A stretch of 64,000 nt of DNA from Dolomedes plantarius (GCA_907164885.2 OU015490.1:240404139-240468138); one strand, 5' to 3'. Numbered from the stretch's first letter, positions 49,069-60,856 are shown. Numbers and translations are program-made. Notes: a model not told the origin generated them from the sequence alone.

Positions 49069-49352
49069 CTTCTACTCAGTGGGCTTGGGTTGAAATCTCA
49101 AATAATTCTTGATCGTTCCCATGTCGTCCCCTCATAGGGAGGAATGCTGGCTCACATAAATGGTGCTCCCATAATAAAGTAGCCAGAAAGAGTTGCCAAC
49201 AAGGCTAATGTCTCACGAACAGTACATCTGCAGTAAAAGAAAAATATTCTTTTTGTAGTTCAGGAAATCTTAAAATTATTATAATACGTTATACTCTTAA
49301 TTTGCTCTAAGGCCCTTGGAAGTTTTCCCTTAAGTGACATTTACCATATTCA
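49069..49352 (+). repeat. tRNA-derived SINE, body and tail (copy 2)
   Basis: It continues the head at 47529-47559 after the LTR element. It holds box B-like GGGTTGAAATCTC (49087), then GGAGGAATGCTGGCTCAC, ATGGTGCTCCCATAATAAAG and TCTTAATTTGCTC, in the same order as copy 1 (22672-22810 and 20849-21066). It ends against the Tc1 pseudogene. Confidence 0.78.
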
Positions 49353-49361
49353 GTATGTATA

Positions 49362-50243
49362 TTACACACGTTGTCTTTCAAGCACGTCCCAGACGTGCTC
49401 TATTGGCGAGAGGTCTGGTGACCTGGCAGGCCATGGGAGTACGCCATATCCTTGAAGACATTGTTGGGAGAGTCGCGCAGTATGTGGACGACCGTTGTCT
49501 TGCTGATAAATGGCACCTGGGCGACTTGATAGCATAGGCAGTACAACTGGCGTTAAAATATCGTCCACGTAACTGCGTGCCGTCAACAAAGTGCGTTGAA
49601 GGACGACTAGAGGTGATCGTGGGTCCCAAAAATCGGTCCCCACACTGTGACACCTTGTGTAATCGCCGTATGCCTCTCGACAACAAATGCCAGATCGGAC
49701 TGGTGGCCTGGCAGCCTCCATACGTGTATGTGCTGGTTATGAGTATTGAGACTGAATCGGGATTCATTGCTGAAGATCACACGTTTCCAGTCGGTCACAC
49801 TCCAGCTGCTTACCCGAGGTCGGTCTGCTTACCCGTGGTCGGCAAAATTCAGTGGTAGTGGTAGGCGTCTTAATGGACGTCGGCTCCTGAAACCTGCGTT
49901 GGCCATTCGTCTCCGAATGGTTTCCCTTGATACCACCGGTTGTCTGGAAGGTTGAAAAAGGACGAACCAATTCTAGCGACGTTGTTGGTGCGAAAGTGGT
50001 CGCTCTTATGATTGCGCGATCCTCGCTCACATTTGTGTTCCTGGGACGCCCTGACCCTCCACGACGGAAGACCATCCCTTCCGTGATCCATTGTTGTCAA
50101 CACCGAGCAACCACCATATCGCTCCGTCCGAGGCGGCGGCCGATACTCCTATTCGACCAACATGCTTCTCTGAGGACTACTATATGCCCCCTCTCAAAGT
50201 AGGACAATTGTTCGTACTGTCGCCGGTTACATCTCAGAGGCAT
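49362..50243 (-). pseudogene. Tc1-like transposase, frameshifted and truncated
   Basis: It starts MPLRCNRRQYEQLSYFERG with HTH segment SIGRRLGRSDMVVARC. Frameshifts follow near 50100 and 49830, the latter beside a short duplication of CTGCTTACCCG. The first catalytic block reads FSNESRF, so Asp is replaced by Asn. QQDNGRPHT and SPIEHVWDVL are kept. The protein ends nine residues later at 49362, without the usual C-terminal segment of about 60 residues. Confidence 0.85.
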
Positions 50244-50480
50244 ATCTAGTCACATTTTCATCCATCCAAGTCGACAGATTTGTTTGAATAATCCTATGGC
50301 ACGAGCAATCATGCTTTTAAACTGTCCCAGCTGCGCATCTCATATGTGCACAGCGCTTACCTTTGTCTCAATGGCGTCGAAATTTTAATCATTTGCATAT
50401 CTCTTAGCAGACTGCGTTCCTGGCAGGTTTCGTGACAGTAGATCGAATTTCTTCTGGGTGCATATTTATTTTCTGACAGA

Positions 50481-50482
<2 letters not shown>

Positions 50483-50512
<30 letters not shown>
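50483..50512. repeat. (TA)n microsatellite between two Tc1 elements
   Basis: About 30 bp of AT dinucleotides. Confidence 0.9.
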
Positions 50513-50514
<2 letters not shown>

Positions 50515-51963
50515 GAGTCATATATACCTGAGAAGTCAGTGTCACATGCTATCACGGGTATTTGCGCAGACTTCGCTTGTGGGGTTTAACAAGTACGCAC
50601 AAAGAATTTGTTGTTCGTGCAGTCAAGACGCGTTCTTTCCGTCGGAGGGGATAACTCGGAAGAATGGCGACTGGACTGGTAATTTAGTCTGGCGTGGAAA
50701 ATCGTTCTCTGTGGAGTATAAAACAGGTAACCAAAGCTTGTTTGAGTGTGCTGAATCATTTACAAAGGAAGAGCTGAGATAGGCACGCCATTACGCCGTG
50801 TTCGAAGACAATATAAGCAGTTGTCGCAGTTTGAGAGGGGGAGAATCGTCGGGATGATGGAAGCTGGGTGGTCAGCTAGGCGAGTAGCTCGTCAATTAGG
50901 CCGCTCTGATTGTGTTGTGAGGAGGTGTTGGGACCAGTGGACAAGAGAGATGTCATGTACACGAAGACCAGGCTCAGGACGCCCTCGACAGACCAGTCGT
51001 CGAGAAGACCGCCACATCGTAAGAAATTCACGCGTACAGCCAACTGCTTCATCGGCCGCCATCCAGGCACAGGTAGCACCTTCACTAGTTGCCTCTGTGT
51101 CTTCTCGAACCATACGAAGGCGCCTGGCTGAAGGACAGTTGGTATCGCGGCGCCCATTACGTGTGCTGCCCTTGACGCCCACCCATCGACGCCTCCGTTT
51201 GGAGTTTTGCCGCGCACGAGGAAACTGGACTGCAGCGGAATGGAACCAGGTCGTATTTAGCGACGAATCCAGATTCAATCTCGGCAGTGATGACAATCGT
51301 GTTCGTGTGGGGAGAGCCCGTGGTGAACGCTTCAATCCTGCCTTTGCTGTACAGCGACACATCGCTCCCACAGCTGGTGTGATGGTATGGGGTGCCATTG
51401 CCTACAATACACTGTCACTCCTAGTATTGTTCCGTGGCACCATGACAGCCCAGAGGTATGTTCATGAAATCCTGCAACCACATGTGTTGCCACTCATGCA
51501 ACGGCTCCCAGGAGCCAATTTTCAACAAGACAATGCTCGGCCTCATACGGCAAGGGTGTCACAAGACTGTCTCCGCACTGTTACTACCTTTCCTTGGCCT
51601 CCCCGATAACCAGATTTGTCTCCAATCGAGCATATCTGGGATCATTTGGGACGACGAGTTGGGCATCCCACGAGTTTGAACGAACTAGAGGCAAGGTTAC
51701 AGCAAATATGGAACGAAATGTCTCAAGACATCATACAGAACTTGTATGACTCAATGCCCGATCGTATCGCATCGTGCATTCACGCTAGAGGGGTCCAACG
51801 GAGTATTAACTCCTCCGTTCTTTTGCCTTTTCTCTGAAATAAATTATCCTTTTTCTTTGATTTTCTTATCATTTACTTATATCAAAGTAGTCATTACGTA
51901 TGTAAAATTTCGTTTCATTTTGACGACTCCTTCTTGGTGCGCTAATTTTTTTGTCCATGAGTG
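50513..51963 (+). mobile_element. Tc1-like transposon of the second family
   Basis: The right end reads CACTCATGGACAAAAAAATT in reverse complement and is followed by TA (51964-51965). The left end does not match this terminus and abuts a (TA)n tract, so the left TIR is probably lost. It is arranged head to head with the truncated element on its left. Confidence 0.7.
50785..51837 (+). pseudogene. Tc1-like transposase with lost start and one stop
   Basis: A 350-codon frame related to the one at 49362-50243. The expected ATG is ACG at 50785-50787, so translation could only start later. A TAA at 51607-51609 sits where PPRSPDLSPIE-type proteins have Ser. Everything else is open: HTH ARRVARQLGRSDCVVRRCWD, FSDESRF with the first Asp, QQDNARPHTARV with the second, and PDLSPIEHIWD with the Glu after the stop. 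Two point changes therefore disable an otherwise complete DD34E enzyme. Confidence 0.9.
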
Positions 51964-51965
51964 TA

Positions 51966-52241
51966 TATAACGCGTCCGTTTTTTTGTGATACACGTACCG
52001 TTCCTACGCTTATTAGGGTTTTCGCTGCGCTGAGCATTTTGCGATGGGAAAAAGTGGGCGTTGCGATTTGAAAATTTCGAGTTTCTATACCTATAACCGT
52101 AACCCTGAGCGTCACTGTCTTGCCTTTCTTAGAATCCGGAGCTCATACCTCTGAATAACTATATCTCAAATCTCTTCTTGATCGGTTGAACGGAACGGCC
52201 GCTGGAGGTCCATATATAGGCAAAGTTTCTTTATGACCACC

Positions 52242-52246
<5 letters not shown>
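51966..52246 (+). mobile_element. Long-TIR MITE, right half only (copy 2)
   Basis: It aligns with 59838-60036 plus 60857-60937: AACGCGTCCGTTTTTTTGTG, CTCATACCTCTGAATAACTA, GATCGGTTGAACGGAACGG and a TTTATGACCACC end. It lacks the mariner insertion. It begins at the right TA of the Tc1 element, which appears to have landed in this MITE. Confidence 0.75.
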
Positions 52247-52289
<43 letters not shown>

Positions 52290-52309
52290 TGTGTGTGTGT
52301 GTGTGTGTG
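52246..52309. repeat. (TA)n then (GT)n microsatellite
   Basis: AT dinucleotides followed by eleven or so GT units. Confidence 0.95.
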
Positions 52310-52385
52310 CTAGCTAAAATACATATTTACCTAGGTGCAAAACATTTCCATATTCCTGATATCTATTTACATAGATTCTTTTTGT
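52310..52385 (-). repeat. Dispersed repeat (family of 18284 and 22866)
   Basis: In reverse complement it carries AGAATCTATGTAAATAG, CAGGAATATGGAAATG and TTGCACCTAGGTAAATATG. Confidence 0.65.
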
Positions 52386-52389
52386 AACT

Positions 52390-52600
52390 TGTCAAAACTT
52401 GGAATTATTATAATAAGTTATATTCTTAATTTGCGTATATCTGTATAAAGCTTGTGTCGTCCCCGCATAGGGAGCAATGCTGGCTGACTTAGATGGTGCT
52501 TCCACAATTAAAGTAGCGAGGAAGACTTAACGGTGAAATACAATAGGCGAGTGTCTGACAAGGATTAGTTAGCGAAACAAAAAAAAAATCCTTTTATCTC
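52390..52600 (+). repeat. SINE fragments (copy 3)
   Basis: A tail piece (52395-52436, TTATATTCTTAATTTGCG) is followed by a body piece (52449-52560, GTCCCCGCATAGGGAG, CAATGCTGGCTGAC, AGTAGCGAGGAAGA). Tail before body means two truncated copies in tandem, both without the tRNA-like head. Confidence 0.65.
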
Positions 52601-53356
52601 AATTGAAAATTAAAGGGAAATAAAGATACACTGAACTGTGGAATAACGAGGCTATCTCTATTTTTCAGTGAAATATAATGAAAATTCAAGACAACATCTC
52701 TCCCAATACTCATGATATTTCATTCAAAGTTCACGAATACATTTTTACGAATACATTTTTAATTTTCTCCCATCTTAATTCTCTCATTTGAGGCTTTAGA
52801 ATTGTGGGGATTTAACCCTTTCAGGAGCAACAACCTGGAACGTTTGCACGGTGCAGATATTTTTCCCGATTTTTTTAACCCAAAAAATCTTGATAATTTT
52901 TTTCAATTAAAACTTGCAAAATGCTTTTACTTCTTTAAACTGATAACAGATGGCAGTACTAACCATTTTTCTGCTCATGTGACTGGAATACATTGAATGC
53001 AAGGGAGAAAAAGGATTAGATTTAGGCGTTTGCACTGCGCGAACGGCGCCCCTCAAAGGGTTAAAGGAAAATACCTTCCGCATCTTGACCCAAGAGTTAA
53101 AAGGTTGTTTAGATTGGAATGACATTTATTAAGATTTACAAAAACAAGCAACAATTATGAACGTCGGTATGTATACGCACTTTGAACACGTACTCGTGTT
53201 CAACAAAGTTAAGTAGAAATCGTTATACTACGATAAAAGTGAACGTCTTATATACAAGGCAAAATGACGCTGTTTGTAATTCTACATTAGGCGGTTGGAT
53301 GTTGGAATCGACAATGCTATCGATACTTAATCAAGCAAACAAATTTTTAGTTTCGG
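52601..53356. other. No recognised gene
   Basis: The short frames at 52802 and 52907 have no known domain. The near-matching GAACGTTTGCACGGTGC and TTTGCACTGCGCGAACG, about 180 bp apart, might mark an old palindromic element, with AACCCTTT and AAAGGGTT outside them. Confidence 0.35.
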
Positions 53357-53811
53357 GCTGTTGTGGACTAACCCTATTGGATTCCCTGATCTAAGTGTTA
53401 AGCTATGGAGAAAATTTGTCCAAGAATTGCCGACTTGGATTGAAAGATTTTTAAAAAAATGTACTCCGTAATAGAGAATAAACTTTACACCTTTGAAAAT
53501 TTTTCGATTTAAAAAAAATTCAAATAATATTTTAAAATCTAAATTACTTGGGGAAAAATCTAGTATAGTGTGTGCTCAAAAATTCCCTTGGTGGACGATA
53601 TATATATATATATATATATATAGACGTGCTTAAATACATATTTACCTAAGTGCAAAAATTTCCAGTTGCAAGGTGCAGAAACGGTCAGGCTAGCTGAAAA
53701 TACCGCTTTTTTATTATCAGCATTTATGTAACTGTAAATATAGTAGAGAAATTTTCTCCAAATGTTAACATTTTGGTTAGTATATCCAAAAAAGTTCGTA
53801 CACAACATCCT
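53357..53811. mobile_element. MITE, copy 2, with (TA)n insertion
   Basis: It aligns with 28657-29060 (GACTAACCCTATTGGATTC, GCCGACTTGGATTGAAAGAT, TTATCAGCATTTATGTA). Between 53598 and 53668 it carries a (TA)n tract plus the dispersed repeat of 52310-52362, absent from copy 1. Confidence 0.7.
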
Positions 53812-55363
53812 TAAGATTAAAATATCGAAGGAGTTCTACAGCAAAAAAAGAAGCAAACACTTACATCATTTCCTAAGGTATTATTATTTAAATGTTTAAA
53901 TTCTATATTTATGAGTTTCTTATAAATATATTATATCATGTAAATGCTTCTCAGAAATATATTTCATGTGCTTTGAAGTAAATAAAAAGGTCAAAATAAA
54001 ATGAGGAATGTTAGTTATGATAATAATAAAATGAAGTGTTTGGTTAAGAGATTCGAAGGAAAGAAAACACATCTCTTAAAAACTAGTCTAAAGTAAAATA
54101 ACTTTAGACTAACAAATAACATTTTTTTTCTTTATTTAAGATAATCTTATTTTTAATGTAAAGAGGATTTCAAAGGAAATGCTATTAGATATATTATTCT
54201 AGTTTTAGAAAATGTTTACGTTTTCAAATTGAAGTTTCCTTTGAAAACTTTCTCTCAAATGTGTTTAAAAATATTGAAATAAATTCATTGTCAATATACA
54301 TTACTGATAGCCGACGTGTTTTCTTAGATTTTAAGTAAAAAAAACAGAGATTGTAATACAGAGAATGTTTATTTGATGCTTCTCATATGCAGCTAATGCA
54401 ATTATTGACTGAATTATATTTATTTCGTGAGAAAACATTGTGAGCTGAATTTGACTCTTCTATTTCTAAATTAAATTAAATTTATTCAGAGAAACATGCA
54501 AGCATCTATCCAGATTATCGATCGAATAAATTTCTTTTAAATGAAGAACATTCATGAGAAACCTATTAAATTTCACCATTTTATTTATGAAATGTGATTT
54601 GATTTTTTATAAAAAATTGCAGTTGGTAATTTTGTGTAAATTTAAATCCGTTAAACAGCTAAAAAAAATGTTTTCAAGATGGACCCTGATTTTACTTAAA
54701 ATTAATTTCGTATTTTAGAGGAAGAAAATTTGAGAAGTATCGGATTACATGGGTAACGAAAAAAATTAAAAATACGAACTTCGATAAATGAATAAAGGTG
54801 CAAAACTGTGAATTCTTCTATGCGTTTCAAATTCTTTTCACTTTGGTCTGAATATAGAAGTACAGGATAACAATCAGTTTAATTTTTATGTTATTTAGAG
54901 GCATTTAGTGTAAAGACAGTATCACAAAATTATGGTGAACAGAAAATTGTACAGTTCTGTATGGAGACAGTGACACCTGTGTGTAAGTTTAGAATGAATG
55001 CTTGGAAACAGCATTCGAAAGTCATCAACCTTGGGAAGTCAATTGTAAAGAAAATTACACCAAGATTCGGTGTGGAGTAATGTAACAACTCAATTGACTG
55101 GAAAGCGAGAGTTTTTGAATTTGCTTCTTTATTCCCCATACCATTTGAAAGAAAAGAGTTGTATCTGCTAAAAAAAAACCTGGCAGCGTATTCATTTATT
55201 TTCTATTTGCAATGAAGGGGACCCAAGACACACACTTTTATTTTCCTAATTTAATCGTATTTTTTAATGGCATTTCCCCTCAAGTGTGGTTTTAGAAGCA
55301 ATTAATATACGTGTAAAGATTTGAACATCTTGAACTTTTATTTTTAAAAGTTTAAAAATAACA
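53812..55363. other. A+T-rich sequence, no gene seen
   Basis: An 11-bp perfect hairpin at 54084-54111 (TAGTCTAAAGT, loop AAAATA) is the only structure noted. The 69-codon minus frame at 54930 is not recognised. Confidence 0.4.
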
Positions 55364-55940
55364 TCCCCTGATATGAGTGTTAGAAGTTTATGACATTCCG
55401 AACGTCAGTATAATGTCAAAATTCTTGAAGAGCCCTCGAACCACTCTGGATTTATCCTTTTATAATGTCGAAACCACACTTTACAATAACTTTATGGCCA
55501 CTTATCCTGCACCCAGGTCGCAGATCTAACAAGCGCGGGATCTAGCAATAAAGTATCCCCTGGAAACTGAAGTGGACACGTGAAGTCCACGAATCTAAAG
55601 TCGCCCAATTAAAAACTAAGTTGTTTAGGCCCTCTGGTGACAATATCGCAAAACACCCATTTAATATTGCATGAACAGAAGACTTTTCTCTCTCATCGCT
55701 CCTAACTCTCGTTGCTGTCGGACCTCCTGTCCACTATCCAGCCGCCACTGCAGCTATTACCTTCGGAATGCCTATCGATTGAATAAAGGTGATTTCATGG
55801 ATATCGTCTGACAACTGTGTTCCTCTTCTCTGGCTCCATGTTTGTTTCTCTCCTAAATTTTGCCAATGCTTTCCTGTACCTGGATTAACACTTCGCCCGA
55901 CTGCATCTCCCATAAGTTCTACTCATCACCTCCCTTGTGC
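55364..55940 (+). repeat. LTR-like dispersed repeat, copy 2
   Basis: Partner of 42551-43200, with GATTGAATAAAGGTGATTTC near 55777 as the likely poly(A) region. Homology stops after about 55935. Confidence 0.5.
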
Positions 55941-56627
55941 TAAATTTTCCAAATGTGATTATTATCACATTCATAAAGCCGGCAGGATGTTATTCCTGTC
56001 TGAGGTGCCCTACGATTTTCGAGTGATTAATTATAATTGTGATTTACGATGAAAATTTTACGTATGCAACGTATTCACTTCAGCGGATATCTTCCAGAAA
56101 AAGAAAAATTTCAAGTGTCTATCCTAAAAAATGAAAAGAAATTAGTGCGATGTCTGGCCTGGAAATCTCAACGTATTATCCTTTTATCAATATGAGTGCT
56201 CAATTCACTGTTTACGCGGATCTCCCTTCTTCTGTTTTAATTATTCCAGCATGAAATTATTCCGCTTTCTTCAGTTTCCCACACAGCCACAATGTGTTTT
56301 TGAATCCTTCTTGTGATCGTGAAAATTCTACTACTAAAATATGTTGTGCTCCAATCTTGAAAAATTTGTGCAGTTTTCCCATCTGGATTTTGTGTTTGAA
56401 AATTTTTGCCTGTTCGTTCCTTTAGTGTGTTTTTCGTCGGTACGGCTAGTGTTCTACAGTGCCCCGTGTTGTGCTGCAATGGGAAGAAAAACGTCAGCTG
56501 CTTGTTCCTGAGCCACCGTATCGGACTTCATTTCGTGAAAACTTTTTGCAAGTTGAAAAATGTGTAATCACCTTTCACAGTCACCACTAAATTAAAATTA
56601 GTTGAGATAGAGTTTGTATAGAGGTTT
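55941..56627. other. No recognised gene
   Basis: An 80-codon minus-strand frame (56237-56479, starting MQHNTGHCRT) resembles no family I can name. Confidence 0.35.
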
Positions 56628-56790
56628 TTTGAGTCTTTAAGCTATATTTAGTCTTATCACTTGAAAACCATGTCTTCTTTGAGTCTTTCAGCTATATTTA
56701 ATCTTATCACTTGAAATATACATGAGTCTATTTTGAATCTTTGAGCTATAATAAACTTATTACTTGAAATATATATGAGATTTTTATATC
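56628..56790 (+). repeat. Minisatellite, unit about 57 bp, locus 1
   Basis: Three units of the type GAGTCTTTNAGCTATATTTA, then TCTTATCACTTGAAATATA. The same unit forms an array at 62799-63325. Confidence 0.8.
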
Positions 56791-57235
56791 AGTTTAAATT
56801 TTGTATATATATATATGTATGTATAATTTAGCGGATGTTCTTTCATTTCTAAAAAAGAAAGAAATAGCTTGAAACGATCATTATACTACTAAATGCTAAA
56901 ATAAGACCTGAATAAGCAGTTTTTAATTAACATCTAATTGTCGTGCAAATCTAATAGACGTATAAAAATTCTACGTCTTTTAAAAGAGGCCTATTAATTA
57001 ACTTGTGTTAACTTTTTAGTTTCTTGCAAAGAAATGTATGCATGCAATTGTAAGCCAATAGCATAACAAAATTTTAATGATACTCACTCATTAATTTATA
57101 TTGAAGCTTCAGCTTTTCTTTACCAGCAGTTAAATATCAAGGTTTTTAAGAGAAGTGATAAAATTTTGTTAATTTGGACCCTCTTATATATATATAAATA
57201 AAATAACATTATTCAATCTCTCTTTCTCTCTCTAA

Positions 57236-57236
<1 letters not shown>
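56791..57236. other. A+T-rich sequence, no gene seen
   Basis: No recognised feature. Confidence 0.4.

Positions 57237-57323
<87 letters not shown>
57237..57323. repeat. (CA)n then (TA)n microsatellite
   Basis: About 20 CA units with small interruptions, then AT dinucleotides. A short CT-rich tract precedes it. Confidence 0.95.
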
Positions 57324-57325
<2 letters not shown>

Positions 57326-58334
57326 AAGTAATGAATAATTTATATTCCTTGGACATGTAATTTTGTTAGCAGCCGAATGGGAATTTCTTGTGCGCATAAA
57401 TACGCAAGATTGAATTTTCTCCAGATATTATATTTTCTGTGACCTTTAAATGTATTGGTACAGTAACTTTTTTATTTGTAAAAAAATAAACAGAATTAAT
57501 TTAATTCATTTAAGATTCTTTTATACGATCAACTAAAAAGCCCTACACTAACAAAAACCCTAGTCGAATTTCGAAATGGCTTCCATTAATTATTCCGTTT
57601 CAGTCGCCATTGCTTACAAGTTGCTCTATTTGTTTCCTGCTTTCTAAAAATATTGCTTTTGCCTATGGAATCCTAAGGGAAGTTTTTCAATATAATTTAG
57701 AATTCTTGTATCATTTTCCTAATTTGGGACTTTTACGTATTTAATTCCATGGGCAAGAAATAAAAAGTCATTTTAGACCCCCTTTTCGTGTTGCTGCATC
57801 CAGCTTTAGTTGGTTGGGCGTGTATCGTAAATTATTTTGGTTAGTACAAATTATTCATTTTTTAAGAAATTATTTGGGTGCGTTGTGATTTATTATTTAT
57901 TTGGTTGAATACAACCCCAAAGCCCTGGATATCAGATTTAGCAAACGAACAAAAGAAATAAACTATTCTCAACACCAAAAACTTTCAATTTAGACAAACT
58001 AATAGATTTTAACATAACAAAACTTAGTTTATTTTGCATACTTACTATTTACAAGTATAAAAAAAATCTTTTCATTTTCAAAATTTATGCACAATATATT
58101 TGTCTCTCACAAATTGTATATACTACAACTTTGCAAAGGTTAGGGAGCGTCCCGGAACATAAAACAATAAACTTATCTATTAGTTTAACACTAAGACACT
58201 ATCTCACTAAAACTCATCCCTTACAAAAAATCTAATTCACCTAGCTCAAACTGGAACTGAACAAATCAAATTTAGATTTACACTCACCCCAAATTCTTTT
58301 CATCTAGTAAATTTGCCATTTTGGGCCTTCTCGC
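57324..58334. other. A+T-rich sequence, no gene seen
   Basis: No recognised feature. Confidence 0.4.
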
Positions 58335-58760
58335 CTCGCCGAGGGTTCGGGGTCAAACTGCTTCAGTGGCAGGAGGCTGTCACTACTTTTTTCAAGATGA
58401 GGGATCAATTCTCGTAGTTGATATCGTAGTCGGTTTTTTCCTCGACGTGTAAAACTCACTATCTCGTTCGAGATGGGAATCTCTTCTCGTCGTGGAACGG
58501 GGTGGTTGGCTCTCCTCGTCGTGTAACTTCACTATTTCGTTCGAGATGAGGATCGCTTCTCGTCGTGGCACTGGAGCTGGGTCTCTTCGTCTCTGCTGCA
58601 ATTCGAATGCGGACCTCTCTATCTTACTTAGTGAACGCAGTCGTTTTCTAGAAGTTATCGTATGAATCTGGGGAGCTCTTCTCTCCACCCACATACTCGC
58701 CGGAACGGGTGTTATGTGGAACCCTCAGGCCCACTTAAAATGTAACTTTAAAAGTCGTGC
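58335..58760. repeat. GC-richer segment with a 70-72-bp tandem repeat
   Basis: Two head-to-tail units (about 58437-58507 and 58508-58580) share CTCGTTCGAGATG and CTTCTCGTCGTGG. The 100-codon minus frame (58392-58694, with MWVERRAPQIH at its start) carries the repeat but has no known domain. The composition suggests a retroelement leader or LTR; unproven. Confidence 0.5.
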
Positions 58761-59319
58761 TGAAGATGGGACCTCCAGCTTCCCCGATCAAGACTCTCTA
58801 TTTTTTTTCTCTTCAAAGATCTCCCTATATATTTTATTTAATCCCCTTTCACACCCATGACTCCACCTTCTCATAAACTTCAACAGCCATTCCGAACAAC
58901 CGTAATCTTTTCATTCGCTATCCTCCCCGACACTTTCTCATTGGTTCTGAACTCAAAAACATTACGCCCTCACTGCCTGCCCTTTTGGACCACCCAAGGT
59001 TTCCACGTGGCCACTTTCCAATCCGTACTGGCCATAAATCTAACATAAAAGGCTTTTGTAACATAACGTCTCCTTTCGTTCCGTCATCTAATCTGTGTCT
59101 CCATCTCAGACCTTCCCATCTTCAAAGCTCATAAAACTGATTTGCAACAGGCTACGTCCTACATAACTCCACTCTATTCTATAATTATCTGTCCGGCGTA
59201 AATTTGATTCCGACTTTAAAGCAAACATGTAATAATCCATCATTTTATTTAAAGCGCTTTTCTACACCCCTTCCAATATCTATGTATATACATATGGACG
59301 TACTCTCTCTCTCTATATA
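58761..59319. other. No recognised gene
   Basis: Pyrimidine-rich on the plus strand, with a 63-codon frame at 58857 without domains. Possibly part of the same unidentified element as 58335-58760. Confidence 0.35.
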
Positions 59320-60036
59320 TATATCTATATATATATATATATATACATGTATGTATACAGGGTGATCATAAAAAAAACTTTGATATGGACCTCTAGCGGC
59401 CGTTCCATTCAGCCAATCGAGATCAGATTTCAGATATTGTTATTCAGAGTCATGAGCTAGGGATTCTGTGAAGAACAACAAAGTGGCGCTCACGGTTATA
59501 GGTACAGAAACTCGAAATTTTCAAATTGAAGCATTTTTTACCGTCGCAAAATGCCCATCACATGCGAAAACCCTAAACAGCGTTGGAACTGTATGTGTAT
59601 CACAAAAAATGGACGCGTTATGCACGCACAAAAAAAAAAAAACCTCTGCGAATGGCCAACAAAAACACGATGATCAGTCCATGTGGGAAATGTGTAATTC
59701 GAATAAAAGTTTTCTCTGTTCCGATATGTATTGTCATTAGTGATTGATGTCTTGCCTCTGTCATATGTAAATTTCCTCCGTGTGACCCGATCGTGTTTTT
59801 GTTGGCCATTCGCAGAGGTTTTTTTGTGCGTGCCTAACGCGTCCGTTTTTTGTGACACCAGTACCTTTCCAACGGTATTTAGGGTTTTCACATGCGATGA
59901 GCATTTTTGAGACGGTAAAAAGTGGTCATTGCCATTAAAATATTTCGAGTTCTGTACCTATTATCCTAACCGTAAGCATGAGAGTCACTTTGTTTCCGTT
60001 CCCAAAACCCGATCTCATACCTCTGAATAACTACTA

Positions 60037-60856
60037 TCTTATCCAGAAAGTAAGTACCATTTGGGTATTAAAAAAGATTAGCAATTTGTTTTCATTTGTA
60101 TTTTATTACGTAAAAATCTACAACACCTTAAACTACTTTTCGAGTTATTCACCATGCTAATTAAGGCATGTGTCATATCTTGTCACTAATTGAAACATAC
60201 CCGCTTCGAAGAATTCGGCCGCCTGCTTACCTGAAACCAGTTCTGGACGTTTACCTTGATCTCATTATCACTTGAAAAGTGCTTGGCCGGAAAGAAATTG
60301 TTTGAGATGAGAAAACAAATGGAAGTCGGATGATGCTAGGTCCCGGACTATACGGAGGGTGACAGAAGTGTTCCCAGTGAAATGATCAACCAGCATCGTC
60401 CGTTACGCTGGCGGTATGCGGGCGCGTGTATCATCCACGAACACAGTTCCAGAAGTCAGTAGTCCAGCCTTTTGTTCTGTATCGCGCGCCGTAACTTCTC
60501 CCAATACCTCACAGTAAGCTGTTGTTCCTCGTTCCGTCCTGTCCACTAACAAAATTCCTTGCCAATCCCAAAGGAAGGTGCACATGATTTTTTCTTGGTG
60601 AAACGATAAATTTCACAAGGTCAGACATTCTCTTCATTCAAAACCGTGATAACGGCTCTTATTTCCCAGCTGGCGGGCCGATCGATTGTTTTAAACAAGA
60701 TTACCAACAAATAATGACTTCAAACGTTAAAGTAATCAGACAAAATGGCTAGGGTAATTCGTTCTCGAGTTGAAGTATGTAACTCCGCATGCACGACCTT
60801 CGTGCTGTCAGATGCGCGGAAGATATGCGCAAACGGTACTTACTTTTTGGATGAGC
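60037..60856 (-). mobile_element. Internally deleted mariner nested in MITE
   Basis: Inverted ends of the type TCTTATCCAGAAAGTAAGTA and, in reverse complement, GCTCATCCAAAAAGTAAGTA are flanked by TA. The uninterrupted MITE segment at 52157-52185 gives the empty site. At 820 bp it is shorter than the usual 1.3 kb. Confidence 0.82.
60190..60610 (-). pseudogene. mariner transposase remnant
   Basis: The minus-strand frame from 60585 reads MCTFLWDWQGILLVD, the conserved mariner block around the first catalytic Asp. Further on, GTVFVDDTRARI stands where VLLHDNARPH-like blocks occur, and HPPYSPG where the third Asp region HPPYSPDLAPSD is expected. The last two are altered and the frame is broken, so it is inactive. 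N- and C-terminal parts are largely lost. Confidence 0.75.

Larger units (their letters stand above)
49353..50512 (-). mobile_element. Tc1-like transposon of a second family, truncated
   Basis: The minus-strand leader begins near 50482 (TA, then CATTCTGTCAGAAAATAAAT) and shares the GATATGCAAATGATTA block with the other Tc1 family. The 3' part of the element is missing where it meets the SINE. Confidence 0.65.

Noticed and set aside
49378..50202. Several overlapping frames on both strands
   Set aside because: They are shadows of the frameshifted Tc1 transposase on the minus strand.
50821..51609. Frame starting at TTG as a complete transposase
   Set aside because: The homologous start lies upstream at 50785 and is ACG; the frame also ends in a premature stop, so it was called a pseudogene.
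42551..55940. The two LTR-like repeats as ends of one 13-kb retrotransposon
   Set aside because: No gag or pol homologous to them lies between, the interval is filled by unrelated transposons, and the borders do not show matching ends.
56237..56479. Possible THAP-type zinc-finger remnant on the minus strand
   Set aside because: The expected Cys and His spacing could not be found in any frame.
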